DNA of 64,000 nucleotides from Pseudomonas fluorescens (GTDB lineage Bacteria; Pseudomonadota; Gammaproteobacteria; Pseudomonadales; Pseudomonadaceae): NCBI RefSeq assembly GCF_900215245.1, contig NZ_LT907842.1, positions 5,890,001 to 5,954,000 of the forward strand, read 5' to 3'. Shown piece by piece: positions 1 to 8,738 of this stretch (position 1 is its first letter; each line of letters starts with the position of its first letter). The notes under the pieces were generated by a model. It saw only the letters and a program-made list of their open reading frames with translations, ran no database searches and was not told where the DNA came from. The position numbers and the translations under genes were made by a program.

Positions 1-3000
1 GTGCGCGTTACCCCAGCGTATTTCTTTGACGAGTTCCTGCTGCCCCTTAGCCGCAAAACACCCAGCGAGCGGGAGCGTGCGCTGGGGCTCACCGTCAAGG
101 ACCTTGATTGGCTGCATACGCTGTACTACGCCAATGATACGGCCCGACAGGATACCCGCCTGCAAAGCCATCCCATGCGTGTCGAAAGGTTGCTGATCCA
201 CGTCTCGGGGCAACCCCCGGTTCCCATCGCCGGCGCTTTCCTGATGAGTCCGAGCCCGGACGGTGCCAAGGCTCTGCTCTACACGCCCTATGGCGGCATT
301 CAGGTCGCTGACAGCCATGCCTCGCTGCTCGCCGACGTCAGCGCGGCGTTGGCCGACCCGCTGCAGCGCGTGGACTTGCTGAAGTTCGTCTCGATTGCCC
401 AGCGCAACGCACTGCCCGTTGGCACGGCCATGACCTTGACCACCGAGATCATCGAAGGCGCCGTGATGGAAGACCAGGAGCGGCTCCTGCAGGCGTGTCA
501 GCAAGCCAACGTACACACCATGTTTGAGCACCTGCAAAAAACGCCCACCCTGGCGAGCATGCTCGACACAGTGCTCGGGATCATGGCGCGGGCTTTTTTT
601 CCAGGCCTGGATCAACGCGATACGCAGGTGAACTGCTTTATCAACACCCCGCCGAACACTGATCGACGCTGGGTCGGCTCCGTGCCATTAAGCGAAGCGC
701 TCTTACAGTTCTATGTGCGACACGCCTGGCCCAAGGCGCAAACCCGCGAGTTCGTTAACCCCAAACATGTCACCACCGCCTTCACCCTGGCCCAGTTGGA
801 GCAAGATCATCAGCACTGGGAAACGCTGACCGAACAGGCCTCCAGCATCCTATCCAAACTGCTGGAGAGCCTGCTGCAAACTTACTGGAACGAGGACATC
901 GACAACGGGACTTCACGCCGGGATCTTTTCGCGCACGTCATGGCAGAGAAGTTTCGCATCGAGGTACTGCTCAAGCGCCAGCAAAAGGTTATCAGCGCCG
1001 ACGAAAGCCATCGGCTCCAGGCATTATTCCTTAGCGACCAGAGCGCTCGCGGCGCCTACTCGGCGACCCTGAGTGTGGAAAAAGTGCGCATCTACGCGCC
1101 CTACCAGCACTACCTAGAGCTGGCCAGCACACTGATGATCAGCGAAAGCCGCGCCTACCTCTACACGCAATCTCGCGGGCTGCAGGTGCTCGAAGACCTG
1201 GATGACTTGAAAGATACGTTATTGAGCATGCTCAAGGCCGCTGGGCATGAGGACGAGCTACTCAACTTCCTGTCCCTGGATGAGCGCAACACGTTTATTG
1301 GCCTGGACCAGGTAAACATTGCTTCGCGCCCCGTAACGGGCGACGTTTTTTCCGACCTGATCGACGACATTGCGCTCAAGCAAATCAGCAATATGAACCA
1401 CGCCCTGGGGCTGTTCCGGCTCAGTGATGGGCAGGTCGACCTGGCGGCCCTGCTCGATAGCGCACTGGATATACGCGCCATGCTCGACGATCGATTGGCA
1501 GCCTTGGATGCCGATGGTCGCTGGACCCTCCACCCTGTCACCAGCGGCAATGACCGCCCTTCGACGGTGCAGGCAGAGCGCGCCAAACTGCAACTGCAAC
1601 GCCTGAGGGTTACCGCGGATGCCCTGGCCATGGAGCGCAAAAAGCACCCGACATTACGCAGCATGGTCACCCACGCCTTGAACGCGGAACTGCTCTTACA
1701 GCAACAGGACCTCAGCGCAGAGGCGGTCTTTATAAACACCTACGCCACTCGCGCCCAAGAGCGTGAAGACCGCCTGCCCGTGTCTTCCCTGAGCATGGTT
1801 GAACACTTTATCGAGCGCCTGAGCCTTGACACCGGACCTCTCGCGACTTCGTCCAGAACCTGGTTTTACGGCAAGCGTGACCAGGGCAGTGCCAATCAAC
1901 TGCACAGCATGACGCTGAAAACCTTCAATTCGATTATGGATAAAGTACTCAAGGTGTTTTCCAGCCACTCAATGCGAGAACTCCCGCGCCTGTTTTACCG
2001 TAATACCCGCGACAAACAGGCTCACTCGATGCTGCACGGGCTGCGCAGTGAGGCCGAACTGAGGTTGCTGGGTAAAACCCTGAGTGCCCTGGATCACGCC
2101 GTGCTGGACACCGTGCTCACGCCTGAAAGCCTTACACGCCTGACCCGGCATGGCATTCACGGTTTTATCCCGGATGCCTACGCCTTGGCGCTTGGCATCG
2201 GCACGTCGGCGACACTCCAGCCCCTCGCGAACCTGTTTGTACTGACTGAGCGCGGCGGTCTAGACCCACAGCGCTCCGGCAGGGCGCTGCTCTGGACGCC
2301 CCGGCGCGGACATGAGGCCTTTGCCTCGGTTAACGCCTTGCGCGAAGCCATAACGCGACGCCTGGAACATCCGATCAAGCGCTTGAGCCTGCTGGAAAAC
2401 CTGCCACCCTCCGTGCGCATTCCTCATCAGGTTTATCGATGGGGCGCACTGCAACGCATTGACGAAAATGTGCTGAATAATCGCCTGCAAACCCACAGCG
2501 ACTATGTCATGGACGGCGTCGATCAGCTGCTCGCCATGAAGTTGCCCGCCCGGGCCTTGCAGGACCGCCTGGATACCGTCATAGAACATGCCGCGCCGAC
2601 CAACCTTGCAAGGGCCAGCGCGATCGCCCGCGCCGTGATTAACCAGCAGGCGCTGCCGGTCTGGTTGGGCATGGCCCCGCCCGAGGACCAACGCCATCAG
2701 GCGGAGCTGCTCCAGCAATACCACGACAGTGCGCCGGATGAGGAAGACTATCTGCATGGCATCACGCCCGTGCGCGAACACGCGTTCACAACGCTTCAGG
2801 CGTTACTGCTGGCACGCTTTCCCGGCCAGGCCCTCAACCCCGATGACATTCTGATTCCTGTTCACCAGGCGCTTGGCATCCATGATTTCACCCTGACCGA
2901 CTTTGCCTTGCGGCACTGGCCAGACCTGGAGGCCGCAAGCATCCGCCCACGCTCACGCACCGCCACGTCCCTGCCGAGCTCACTGGATGCAAGTACCGTG

Positions 3001-5142
3001 GTGCAAATGGTCCGGCAGCTGGACCTGAAAACCGCTTACCAGACGCGGTTGCAAGACCACTTGAACACCCAAACTGATGAGGGCCGCACACGCAGGCGCC
3101 GGTTCTGCCGGCAACTGCCGTGGCAAACCTTGCAATACGCCCACGAGCAAAAACTGCGCGAGCGTCTTTCTGCGCAGGCACTGAGCCTGGTCCAACAGGT
3201 ATTCGACATGCCTGACGCTCTGGCACGCGCATCGCTCGCGGGTGCGTCAGCCATGATCAGCCCTTTGGGGCTGATGGCGACCGAGGGTGCCAGCACTGTC
3301 AACGTGCTCGGAATGTACCTGATAAGCTCGGACGCAGGCGCGTCTGGCACGGTGGTGCTGTACGCGCCCTTCTACGAAAACCATGCACTCAAGGAATACT
3401 CGAACGAGCAATCGCTGCTGGATGAATTAGCAAGACCGGGAGCGCTTCAGGACTGGGTCCTCACACACGTGGAAGCACCACATCAGGCAACTTATCGCAA
3501 CCTGCTGCAAAACAACCATCATCGCCCATTTGAGATCCGTCTCGGCTTGTCTGCCGTCGCAGGCAACGCCCTGCATTACCTGTTCGATGAAACCAAGCAG
3601 TTCCTGCTCAAGGCGGTTGCCTGCCAATTCGAGAAAGGCGCCAAGCCGCTATGGGACAGCGTCATCAGCCTGCTGCGCAAGGACATTGGCACCGCCGTGC
3701 AGTTCATGGCGGGAAAGCTCGCCTATCCGCTGGTGGTTTGGCGTAGCTACACGCTGTTCAAGCGCTCCGCCGAAGCGCTGCAGCTGCACCATTGGAAGGC
3801 GGCCATGAAAGATTTTATTTGCGGGGTGGCTGAAATGGCCGGCCTGCGCAGTGAACTTGAGGGCTCCGAGCGCCCGCCGCCGACGGCACAAGAGGTGCCA
3901 GAGGCCGAACTGTCGAGTGAAACGTTACCCGCCGCCACCACACTCGCCAGCCTGGATATCACCGCTGCCTCACGTACGCGGATGCAGCCTTTCGAGGGCC
4001 ACGATGTAGCCTTGAAAGACCTTGAAAAAAGCACCGTCACCGATGTTTATAAAGACCAGAAAACCTTGAAGAATTACGTCCCGCTGGACGGCAAAGTGTA
4101 TTCAGTCAAGAAAACCGCCCAACGCTGGCGCCTGGCCAACGACGATCTGTCGGGGCCCTATGTAGGGCTCAACTCACGCGGCGAATGGGTATTAGATCTG
4201 AGTCGTCACAACCCACGCTTCGGCAAAACCCTGTCGCGCATGAGAGCACGCGCCAGCGAACGGGAGGCGATCAATATCCAAGCGACGGGTATCCGCGACA
4301 TTGCTGCGCTCTCCAGTTGGAAGGCCCAAGTCATCAATGAGGCGCTGAACGTGGCGACTTACTACGCCGTCACTTGCAAGCGCAACATCGCTCAGTTTTC
4401 AAATTCCCTCGACCCTGATAGCCAGGTCGGCCTTTTTTTCGGTGAGATGTTCGGTGTCATCAGCCTGACCCCTGATCAAGTACAAAGGATCGAGAGGATA
4501 GTTGACGGGATACTGGATGAGTTAAGCGACCCCAGCTTGACGGGCCCCGATTCCAGACGGTTTGTCAGCGGCACCAGCCGCTTGAATCCGGCCGCCACCT
4601 ACGCCTTTGTGCTCGACGGAGACAGAGAACATAAGCTGTATCTGCTCGATCGTTTCTTTGATCCGGATCTGGATGCTTACCAGAATCGCCTGAACGCGCC
4701 CTTCGATATCTCCGCCCACGCCAGAGCCAGTATCCTGATACACGAGTTGACACATTTGAAGACCAAGACTGCCGACATTGCCTACCTTGACAGCATGCGA
4801 CCGTTCCCTGATCTGTTGAATACACGCAGGCCTGGTGCTCAAGCGCTGAAAACCGACCTGGAGGACATACGCAGGACTGCATTGTCGACGTTGACGCCGG
4901 CAACCATGCTGTTCAAGACCTGGGATGATTTGACCGCATCGTGGGAAGACTACGGGCATGACACCGACACCCATCACGTCAAACGTAAAGTGCTTAGCAC
5001 CACGGGTGCGAATAACCTCGACGACGCTCGGCAGGTGTTCATGAGCAACCCCGACAAACGCATTGACACCATCTTGGCTAACGCCGACTCAGTCACCTAC
5101 CTGATAACGCAGCTGGGCCGTGTTTTGGAGCCGGGGGCCTGA
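1..5142 (+). CDS. Very large toxin-like protein (dermonecrotic-toxin/DUF6543-like) with C-terminal HExxH metallopeptidase motif; 5' end possibly outside window
   Basis: The frame is open from base 1 (a GTG) to a TGA at 5142, giving 1713 residues; the true start may lie upstream. A motif of the form hydrophobic-hydrophobic-Tyr/Trp-Thr/Ala-Pro occurs four times, near residues 92, 387, 764 and 1120. Each copy is followed by a Leu-rich helix-like stretch, which suggests repeated modules of roughly 300-375 residues. This layout resembles the giant DUF6543/dermonecrotic-toxin-like proteins common in plant-associated Pseudomonas (family assignment from memory). HELTH lies at 1581-1585, followed by TADIAY at 1590-1595. 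That resembles the zinc site of aspzincin (M35-like) peptidases, in which the third ligand is an Asp. I see no N-terminal signal peptide and no secretion or immunity gene beside it. Role in toxicity is inference. Confidence 0.6.
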   Translation: MRVTPAYFFDEFLLPLSRKTPSERERALGLTVKDLDWLHTLYYANDTARQDTRLQSHPMRVERLLIHVSGQPPVPIAGAFLMSPSPDGAKALLYTPYGGIQVADSHASLLADVSAALADPLQRVDLLKFVSIAQRNALPVGTAMTLTTEIIEGAVMEDQERLLQACQQANVHTMFEHLQKTPTLASMLDTVLGIMARAFFPGLDQRDTQVNCFINTPPNTDRRWVGSVPLSEALLQFYVRHAWPKAQTREFVNPKHVTTAFTLAQLEQDHQHWETLTEQASSILSKLLESLLQTYWNEDIDNGTSRRDLFAHVMAEKFRIEVLLKRQQKVISADESHRLQALFLSDQSARGAYSATLSVEKVRIYAPYQHYLELASTLMISESRAYLYTQSRGLQVLEDLDDLKDTLLSMLKAAGHEDELLNFLSLDERNTFIGLDQVNIASRPVTGDVFSDLIDDIALKQISNMNHALGLFRLSDGQVDLAALLDSALDIRAMLDDRLAALDADGRWTLHPVTSGNDRPSTVQAERAKLQLQRLRVTADALAMERKKHPTLRSMVTHALNAELLLQQQDLSAEAVFINTYATRAQEREDRLPVSSLSMVEHFIERLSLDTGPLATSSRTWFYGKRDQGSANQLHSMTLKTFNSIMDKVLKVFSSHSMRELPRLFYRNTRDKQAHSMLHGLRSEAELRLLGKTLSALDHAVLDTVLTPESLTRLTRHGIHGFIPDAYALALGIGTSATLQPLANLFVLTERGGLDPQRSGRALLWTPRRGHEAFASVNALREAITRRLEHPIKRLSLLENLPPSVRIPHQVYRWGALQRIDENVLNNRLQTHSDYVMDGVDQLLAMKLPARALQDRLDTVIEHAAPTNLARASAIARAVINQQALPVWLGMAPPEDQRHQAELLQQYHDSAPDEEDYLHGITPVREHAFTTLQALLLARFPGQALNPDDILIPVHQALGIHDFTLTDFALRHWPDLEAASIRPRSRTATSLPSSLDASTVVQMVRQLDLKTAYQTRLQDHLNTQTDEGRTRRRRFCRQLPWQTLQYAHEQKLRERLSAQALSLVQQVFDMPDALARASLAGASAMISPLGLMATEGASTVNVLGMYLISSDAGASGTVVLYAPFYENHALKEYSNEQSLLDELARPGALQDWVLTHVEAPHQATYRNLLQNNHHRPFEIRLGLSAVAGNALHYLFDETKQFLLKAVACQFEKGAKPLWDSVISLLRKDIGTAVQFMAGKLAYPLVVWRSYTLFKRSAEALQLHHWKAAMKDFICGVAEMAGLRSELEGSERPPPTAQEVPEAELSSETLPAATTLASLDITAASRTRMQPFEGHDVALKDLEKSTVTDVYKDQKTLKNYVPLDGKVYSVKKTAQRWRLANDDLSGPYVGLNSRGEWVLDLSRHNPRFGKTLSRMRARASEREAINIQATGIRDIAALSSWKAQVINEALNVATYYAVTCKRNIAQFSNSLDPDSQVGLFFGEMFGVISLTPDQVQRIERIVDGILDELSDPSLTGPDSRRFVSGTSRLNPAATYAFVLDGDREHKLYLLDRFFDPDLDAYQNRLNAPFDISAHARASILIHELTHLKTKTADIAYLDSMRPFPDLLNTRRPGAQALKTDLEDIRRTALSTLTPATMLFKTWDDLTASWEDYGHDTDTHHVKRKVLSTTGANNLDDARQVFMSNPDKRIDTILANADSVTYLITQLGRVLEPGA

Positions 5143-5151
5143 GCGGCCCCC
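5133..5151. terminator. GC-rich hairpin at the end of the toxin-like gene
   Basis: Seven-base arms GGGGGCC and GGCCCCC flank a five-base loop that contains the TGA stop. There is no T tract after it on either strand, so it is a weak candidate for a shared terminator between this gene and the convergent PepSY gene. Confidence 0.3.
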
Positions 5152-5161
5152 CCAGGTGACG

Positions 5162-5431
5162 TCAGTCTTTCTGGTCACGCAGGATGTTACCGGACACACC
5201 GTCGATACGTGCTTCGTAGACGCTGCCATCGGATTTGCGCCCTTTGACTTCCCAGTAGCCATTGTCATCGGCTTCGGCGCTATAGACCTCGACATACGCG
5301 GCTTTGGTCTTGGCAGTCTCAATGGCCTTTTCGATCGGAATCCAGCCGGCCCCCGGCTTATCGGCAAGGGCCGCGCCGGCACTCAACAGGGCGGTGGTTG
5401 CACACAGGGCGACTACGGTTTTCTTGAGCAT
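5162..5431 (-). CDS. Small periplasmic PepSY-domain protein
   Basis: The product has 89 residues with a clear signal peptide (MLKKT, a hydrophobic core, then cleavage after GAALA around residue 23). The mature part (about 65 residues) has the layout of a PepSY domain: a helix beginning near WIPIEKAIETAK, then beta strands containing YVEVYSAEADDNGYWEVKG, ending in VSGNILRDQKD. PepSY domains are usually small periplasmic proteins or peptidase inhibitors; no specific partner can be named. A good ribosome site (GGAG) lies about 8 bases before the ATG. It converges with the large gene on its left and is divergent from the FecR-like gene. Confidence 0.8.
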   Translation of the reverse strand: MLKKTVVALCATTALLSAGAALADKPGAGWIPIEKAIETAKTKAAYVEVYSAEADDNGYWEVKGRKSDGSVYEARIDGVSGNILRDQKD

Positions 5432-5582
5432 GTTCGTTCTCCATTGGGGGATGACGGACTCGTGTCCTGTATTTTCTGAGGGTTACAAACGAGAATAAGT
5501 TCCAATTGATGTGCAATCGCCATGACTGCGGTTCTCGCCGTCTGCCTCCAGAGGTTAGAATGGGCGAAATCAGGATGAGCCC

Positions 5583-6578
5583 ATGAGCGACAAGCCCCTT
5601 TCAGAAGCCGAATATGACGCCATCACCGACGCCGCCGCGCATTGGTGCATGCGACTGCATGCCAGTGATTGCACGGCGGCCGAGCGTCAGGCTTTTGTGC
5701 AATGGCACGATGCTCATCCACTGCACGCCTTTGAATACGCGGCCATGCTGGAAATCTGGGATGTCGCCGATCACTTGCCGCGCCATGAACCGGCGCCGGT
5801 TGTGCTGCCGCCCACGCCGCGTCGTCGCTTGCGCACTTACGCGGTGGCTGCCGCGGTCTGCCTCGGCGCTTTGCCGCTTGCCGCCTTCACCGGTTGGGAA
5901 GCGGGTTGGGTGCCCAATGCCTATGAACGTGTCGAAGCCAGCCATGAGCAACGCAAGGTGACGCTCGGCGATGGCAGCCAGGTCGAGTTGAACCTGGGCA
6001 CCGAGCTGGTGTTCAGCAACTACAAGGACCAACGCCGGGTCACCTTGAAAAAGGGCGAGGCTTTTTTCAACGTTGCCCATGACAGCAGGCACCCGTTTAT
6101 TGTGCGGGCTGGCGAGGGGCAGGTGCGGGTCACAGGCACCCAATTCAACGTCTGGAAGTATGAAGACCAGGTACGGGTGATGTTGCTTGAAGGCTCGGTG
6201 CAGGTGTCCAGCGACCAGGCCCACGCCAGCGTTGCGCTGAGCCCGGGCATGCAGGCCAGCTATCACCACGGTGAGGCGGCCCCGCAAGTCGTCGCCATCC
6301 ACCCCAACGACGCAAGCCTGGCATGGCGCCAGGGCAAGCTGGTGCTCGACAACCTGGCGTTGAGCGACGCATTGCCACTGATCAACCGCTACCTGAACAA
6401 ACCGGTGATGCTGGCAGACGCCAGTACCGGAGCGATTCGCATCGGCGGCATCTACAACCTCAATGAGGTCAACAACCTCGTCCCTTCCCTGCCCAAGGTT
6501 TTGCCGGTTTATCTGACGCAGAACCAGGACGGCAACCCCGTACTTAATTCGATCCCGCGCAAAACCCCCAAAGGCTAA
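5583..6578 (+). CDS. FecR-family protein (anti-sigma/sigma-regulator type), no ECF sigma gene adjacent
   Basis: 331 residues, normal length for FecR. The N-terminal cytoplasmic part (residues about 10-65) has the DUF4880 pattern with AAHWCMRLHAS and the WHDAHPLHAFEYA segment. One membrane segment lies at about 86-102. The periplasmic FecR domain covers about 115-235, including VTLGDGSQVELN, GEAFFNVAHD and VRVTGTQFNVW. A C-terminal DUF4974-like domain covers about 250-320. Such proteins pass a signal from a TonB-dependent receptor to an ECF sigma factor. Here neither partner is next to it: the upstream gene encodes a PepSY protein and the downstream genes are fap. AGGATGAG precedes the ATG. 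A role in fap control is only a positional guess. Confidence 0.8.
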   Translation: MSDKPLSEAEYDAITDAAAHWCMRLHASDCTAAERQAFVQWHDAHPLHAFEYAAMLEIWDVADHLPRHEPAPVVLPPTPRRRLRTYAVAAAVCLGALPLAAFTGWEAGWVPNAYERVEASHEQRKVTLGDGSQVELNLGTELVFSNYKDQRRVTLKKGEAFFNVAHDSRHPFIVRAGEGQVRVTGTQFNVWKYEDQVRVMLLEGSVQVSSDQAHASVALSPGMQASYHHGEAAPQVVAIHPNDASLAWRQGKLVLDNLALSDALPLINRYLNKPVMLADASTGAIRIGGIYNLNEVNNLVPSLPKVLPVYLTQNQDGNPVLNSIPRKTPKG

Positions 6579-6700
6579 GTCTTACGCCTGCACCTGCAGG
6601 TCTGTTCGCGCCCATAGTGTCCATTTTTGAAACACCTCCCTCGCCTGAACCGCCCGCCCCCGGCGGATTCATCGTTTTGTCATGCCGACTGTTACATCGC

Positions 6701-6754
6701 TGAGACAGCCTTGAGGCGGGGCTGCGCATAGGCGGCCATGCGGGCACTGTCTCA
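6701..6754. promoter_or_regulatory. Inverted repeat upstream of fap promoter, candidate activator site
   Basis: TGAGACAG at 6701-6708 is matched by its exact reverse complement CTGTCTCA at 6747-6754. The pair is centred about 115 bp upstream of the -12 element of the sigma-54 promoter, a typical distance for enhancer binding. The 318-bp gap between the FecR-like gene and fapA contains this repeat and the promoter; I found no ORF with a convincing start in it. Confidence 0.4.
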
Positions 6755-6828
6755 ACGGTGAAACACCCCAGCCATCCCAGGGTCTCGGTTTAATTACAAC
6801 CCGCTGAATACCCACAACAAATAAAAAG

Positions 6829-6844
6829 CGGCACGCGTTCTGCT
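6829..6844 (+). promoter_or_regulatory. Sigma-54 (-24/-12) promoter of the fap operon
   Basis: The sequence cGGCACG-N4-cTGCt matches the RpoN consensus TGGCACG-N4-TTGCW at 10 of 12 defined positions, with GG and GC exactly ten bases apart. The predicted transcript starts about 6855, leaving a 40-base leader before the fapA GTG. A sigma-54 activator gene lies just beyond the operon. Confidence 0.6.
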
Positions 6845-6896
6845 CTCTCCCTTACAGCGCTGTTTAGGGTCAGCGCTAAGAATAAGGAACACTGCC

Positions 6897-7352
6897 GTGG
6901 ACACACATAATCCGAGCTCATTGAGCCTCCTGCTGATCAGTTGTGTACTGAGTGCCAGCGCAAGCCTTCCGGCTTTTGCGGACGGTGATGGTGTGATCGT
7001 AGTCCAGCGTCAGGTCCAACCTTATGCAATCGGCCGCTCACGCGGTAAAGACCCCTACCCCACCACCGTGAATGCCAACCCATCAGCGCAAATCCTGCAC
7101 GCCACCAGCAATGAACTCAGCGACAACGACATCGCTGGTATCAGCAGTGGCTCAAGCATTACACGCAGCATCATGCCCAATGGCGACATCACTGGCCTGA
7201 ACAACTTCGGCAGCAGTACTGGCCTGGGGGCCGGCAGCGCGGCCGGCCACAACAGTGGTAGCGGAATCTCCGGCACGGTCAATGGGGCGATATCCAGCGG
7301 CCTCGCCCCACTGAACAACATCAGCGGCATGGTCGGGGGGGCAATGAAATGA
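6897..7352 (+). CDS. fapA: FapA, functional amyloid accessory/chaperone-like protein
   Basis: First gene of the Fap amyloid operon; 151 residues from a GTG start that has AAGGA about 8 bases upstream. A signal peptide (residues 1 to about 28, ending SLPAFA) exports it to the periplasm. The mature protein is rich in Gly, Ser and Asn and ends in a low-complexity [15 protein letters not shown] region. In studied pseudomonads FapA influences how FapB and FapC fibres form and is thought to act as a periplasmic chaperone. It overlaps fapB by four bases (ATGA), so the two are translationally coupled. Assignment rests on signal peptide, composition, length and the complete fapA-F order. Confidence 0.85.
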   Translation: MDTHNPSSLSLLLISCVLSASASLPAFADGDGVIVVQRQVQPYAIGRSRGKDPYPTTVNANPSAQILHATSNELSDNDIAGISSGSSITRSIMPNGDITGLNNFGSSTGLGAGSAAGHNSGSGISGTVNGAISSGLAPLNNISGMVGGAMK

Positions 7353-7915
7353 ACCACTCCTGGATGCTTATTGCGGCGCTCAGTTGCACAGCGGCAATGG
7401 CCGACAGCAACAACAACAACGCAACCATCACCCACTCCGGCAACCAATACGACGGTGTGGTCTCGACCAACCAGGCAGCCGGCGACCAGCAACAACTGAG
7501 CAACAACCTCGCCATCGCAGTCGGCCACAACGCGCAGGCAAACCTCTCCGTCACACAAAAAATCAGCGGCGCAGCAGCCGACCGCTCCCTGAACGCCAAC
7601 GCCGCGATCCAGGGCAATTCTTTCAGCAAAGGCAACGGTGCACTGAGTGTCAACCAGTCCGCCGGGGCCCAGAACCAGATGATCAATGCCGTGCGAATCA
7701 GCGTGAGTGCTGGCCCGCAAAGCATCGACGACAGCGTCATGTCGCAACAGACCGTTGCGCTTGCAACCGACTCAGCGTTGACCCCTACCACTGGCAGCCG
7801 CCAGGTCGTTACCAGCGACCAGGCCTTCACCGGCAGCCGTGGAGTGGTACAGGTCAACCAGAGCGCCGGGGTGGGGAACCGAGTGGCTAACACCCTGAAC
7901 TTACGACTCAACTGA
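7349..7915 (+). CDS. fapB: FapB, minor amyloid fibre subunit (nucleator)
   Basis: 188 residues with a signal peptide (cleavage near AAMA, residue 18). The mature part is made of imperfect repeats rich in Asn, Gln, Gly and Ser. The NQ(A/S)AG core occurs at residues 41-45, 102-106 and 170-174, each inside a strand-turn-strand pattern of amyloid type. In characterised systems FapB is a minor component that seeds FapC polymerisation. The start overlaps the fapA stop. Codon use is Asn/Gln-heavy but otherwise like its neighbours. Confidence 0.88.
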   Translation: MNHSWMLIAALSCTAAMADSNNNNATITHSGNQYDGVVSTNQAAGDQQQLSNNLAIAVGHNAQANLSVTQKISGAAADRSLNANAAIQGNSFSKGNGALSVNQSAGAQNQMINAVRISVSAGPQSIDDSVMSQQTVALATDSALTPTTGSRQVVTSDQAFTGSRGVVQVNQSAGVGNRVANTLNLRLN

Positions 7916-7981
7916 TGGAGCTGAGTCGATCGCTGGACCGCACCAACACTTAACCAACTAATAGAAGCAAGGAGATACACC

Positions 7982-8677
7982 ATGAAAACTACAATGGCTC
8001 TTAAACCACTGGCTTTCGCTCTCGCTGCGCTCATGGCTGTTGCTGCTCAAGCGGGTCAACCCAACCATTATCCACAGCCAGCGCCTACCACCGCGTCTGC
8101 GACCACGCTGGATGGTCAATCCAACCACGGCAACGTGGTCACCAATGAAAAAACCAAAAACAACGCGTCGGCCAATGGTTCCTACAACAACATCAGTGGC
8201 GTGGCCAACGGCAACGTGCTGAGCGGCGACAACAACCAAGGCAAAAACGATGTGGCCATCGTTTCCGGCGACGCAGACTTCGTGTTCGCCAGCACCGGCA
8301 CCGCACAATCGAACACCGGTAACAAGGTGCTCAACAGCGGTACTAAAAACAATGCTTCTCTGAACGACAGCGGCAACCACGCTTCGGGCATCATTCAACT
8401 GAACTCCGAAGCAGGCACCTCCAACCAAGGCAGCAGCAGTGTTGCAATTGCCTCCGGCAATGGCTCCAGCGGCTCCGCAGCCGTTACCGGCGTGCAGGAC
8501 GTGTCGGGCAACCTGACCCTCAACCTGAGCAGCGGCCACGGCTGGAGCACCAAACCCGTGGTCAACAATGCCAGCGTGAACAACTCGATGAACTTCAGCT
8601 CTGGGGTGTCGAACTCCAACGTTCTGTCGGGCAGCGGCAACCAAGGTCAGAACAACGTAGCAATCACTCGCTTCTGA
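7982..8677 (+). CDS. fapC: FapC, major functional amyloid subunit
   Basis: 231 residues; strong ribosome site AAGGAG seven bases before the ATG. Signal peptide 1-24 (ends AAQA). Three imperfect amyloid repeats are visible at about 60-93, 123-156 and 195-228. Each begins NNAS and contains an NQG core followed by VAI; linkers of about 29 and 38 residues separate them. FapC forms the extracellular fibre that strengthens biofilms. The protein contains no cysteine at all, whereas several studied FapC proteins carry a C-terminal CXXC (recalled, not checked). A terminator hairpin directly follows the stop. Confidence 0.93.
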   Translation: MKTTMALKPLAFALAALMAVAAQAGQPNHYPQPAPTTASATTLDGQSNHGNVVTNEKTKNNASANGSYNNISGVANGNVLSGDNNQGKNDVAIVSGDADFVFASTGTAQSNTGNKVLNSGTKNNASLNDSGNHASGIIQLNSEAGTSNQGSSSVAIASGNGSSGSAAVTGVQDVSGNLTLNLSSGHGWSTKPVVNNASVNNSMNFSSGVSNSNVLSGSGNQGQNNVAITRF

Positions 8678-8685
8678 TCCAGATC

Positions 8686-8712
8686 GGGCCCTGGCAACAG
8701 GGCCCTTTTTAT
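8686..8712 (+). terminator. Intra-operon terminator after fapC
   Basis: GGGCCCTG and CAGGGCCC form a perfect 8-bp stem with a GCAA tetraloop, followed by TTTTTATT. It lies between fapC and fapD, so it should act as a partial terminator that lowers expression of fapDEF relative to the fibre genes, or as a 3' stabiliser of the fapABC message. Confidence 0.75.
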
Positions 8713-8738
8713 TCCAGCGTCCAACAGGTCGTACGATC

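Noticed and set aside
6579..6700. Terminator after the FecR-like gene (CCTGC/GCAGG dyad near 6590)
   Set aside because: Stem is only five base pairs and there is no T tract.
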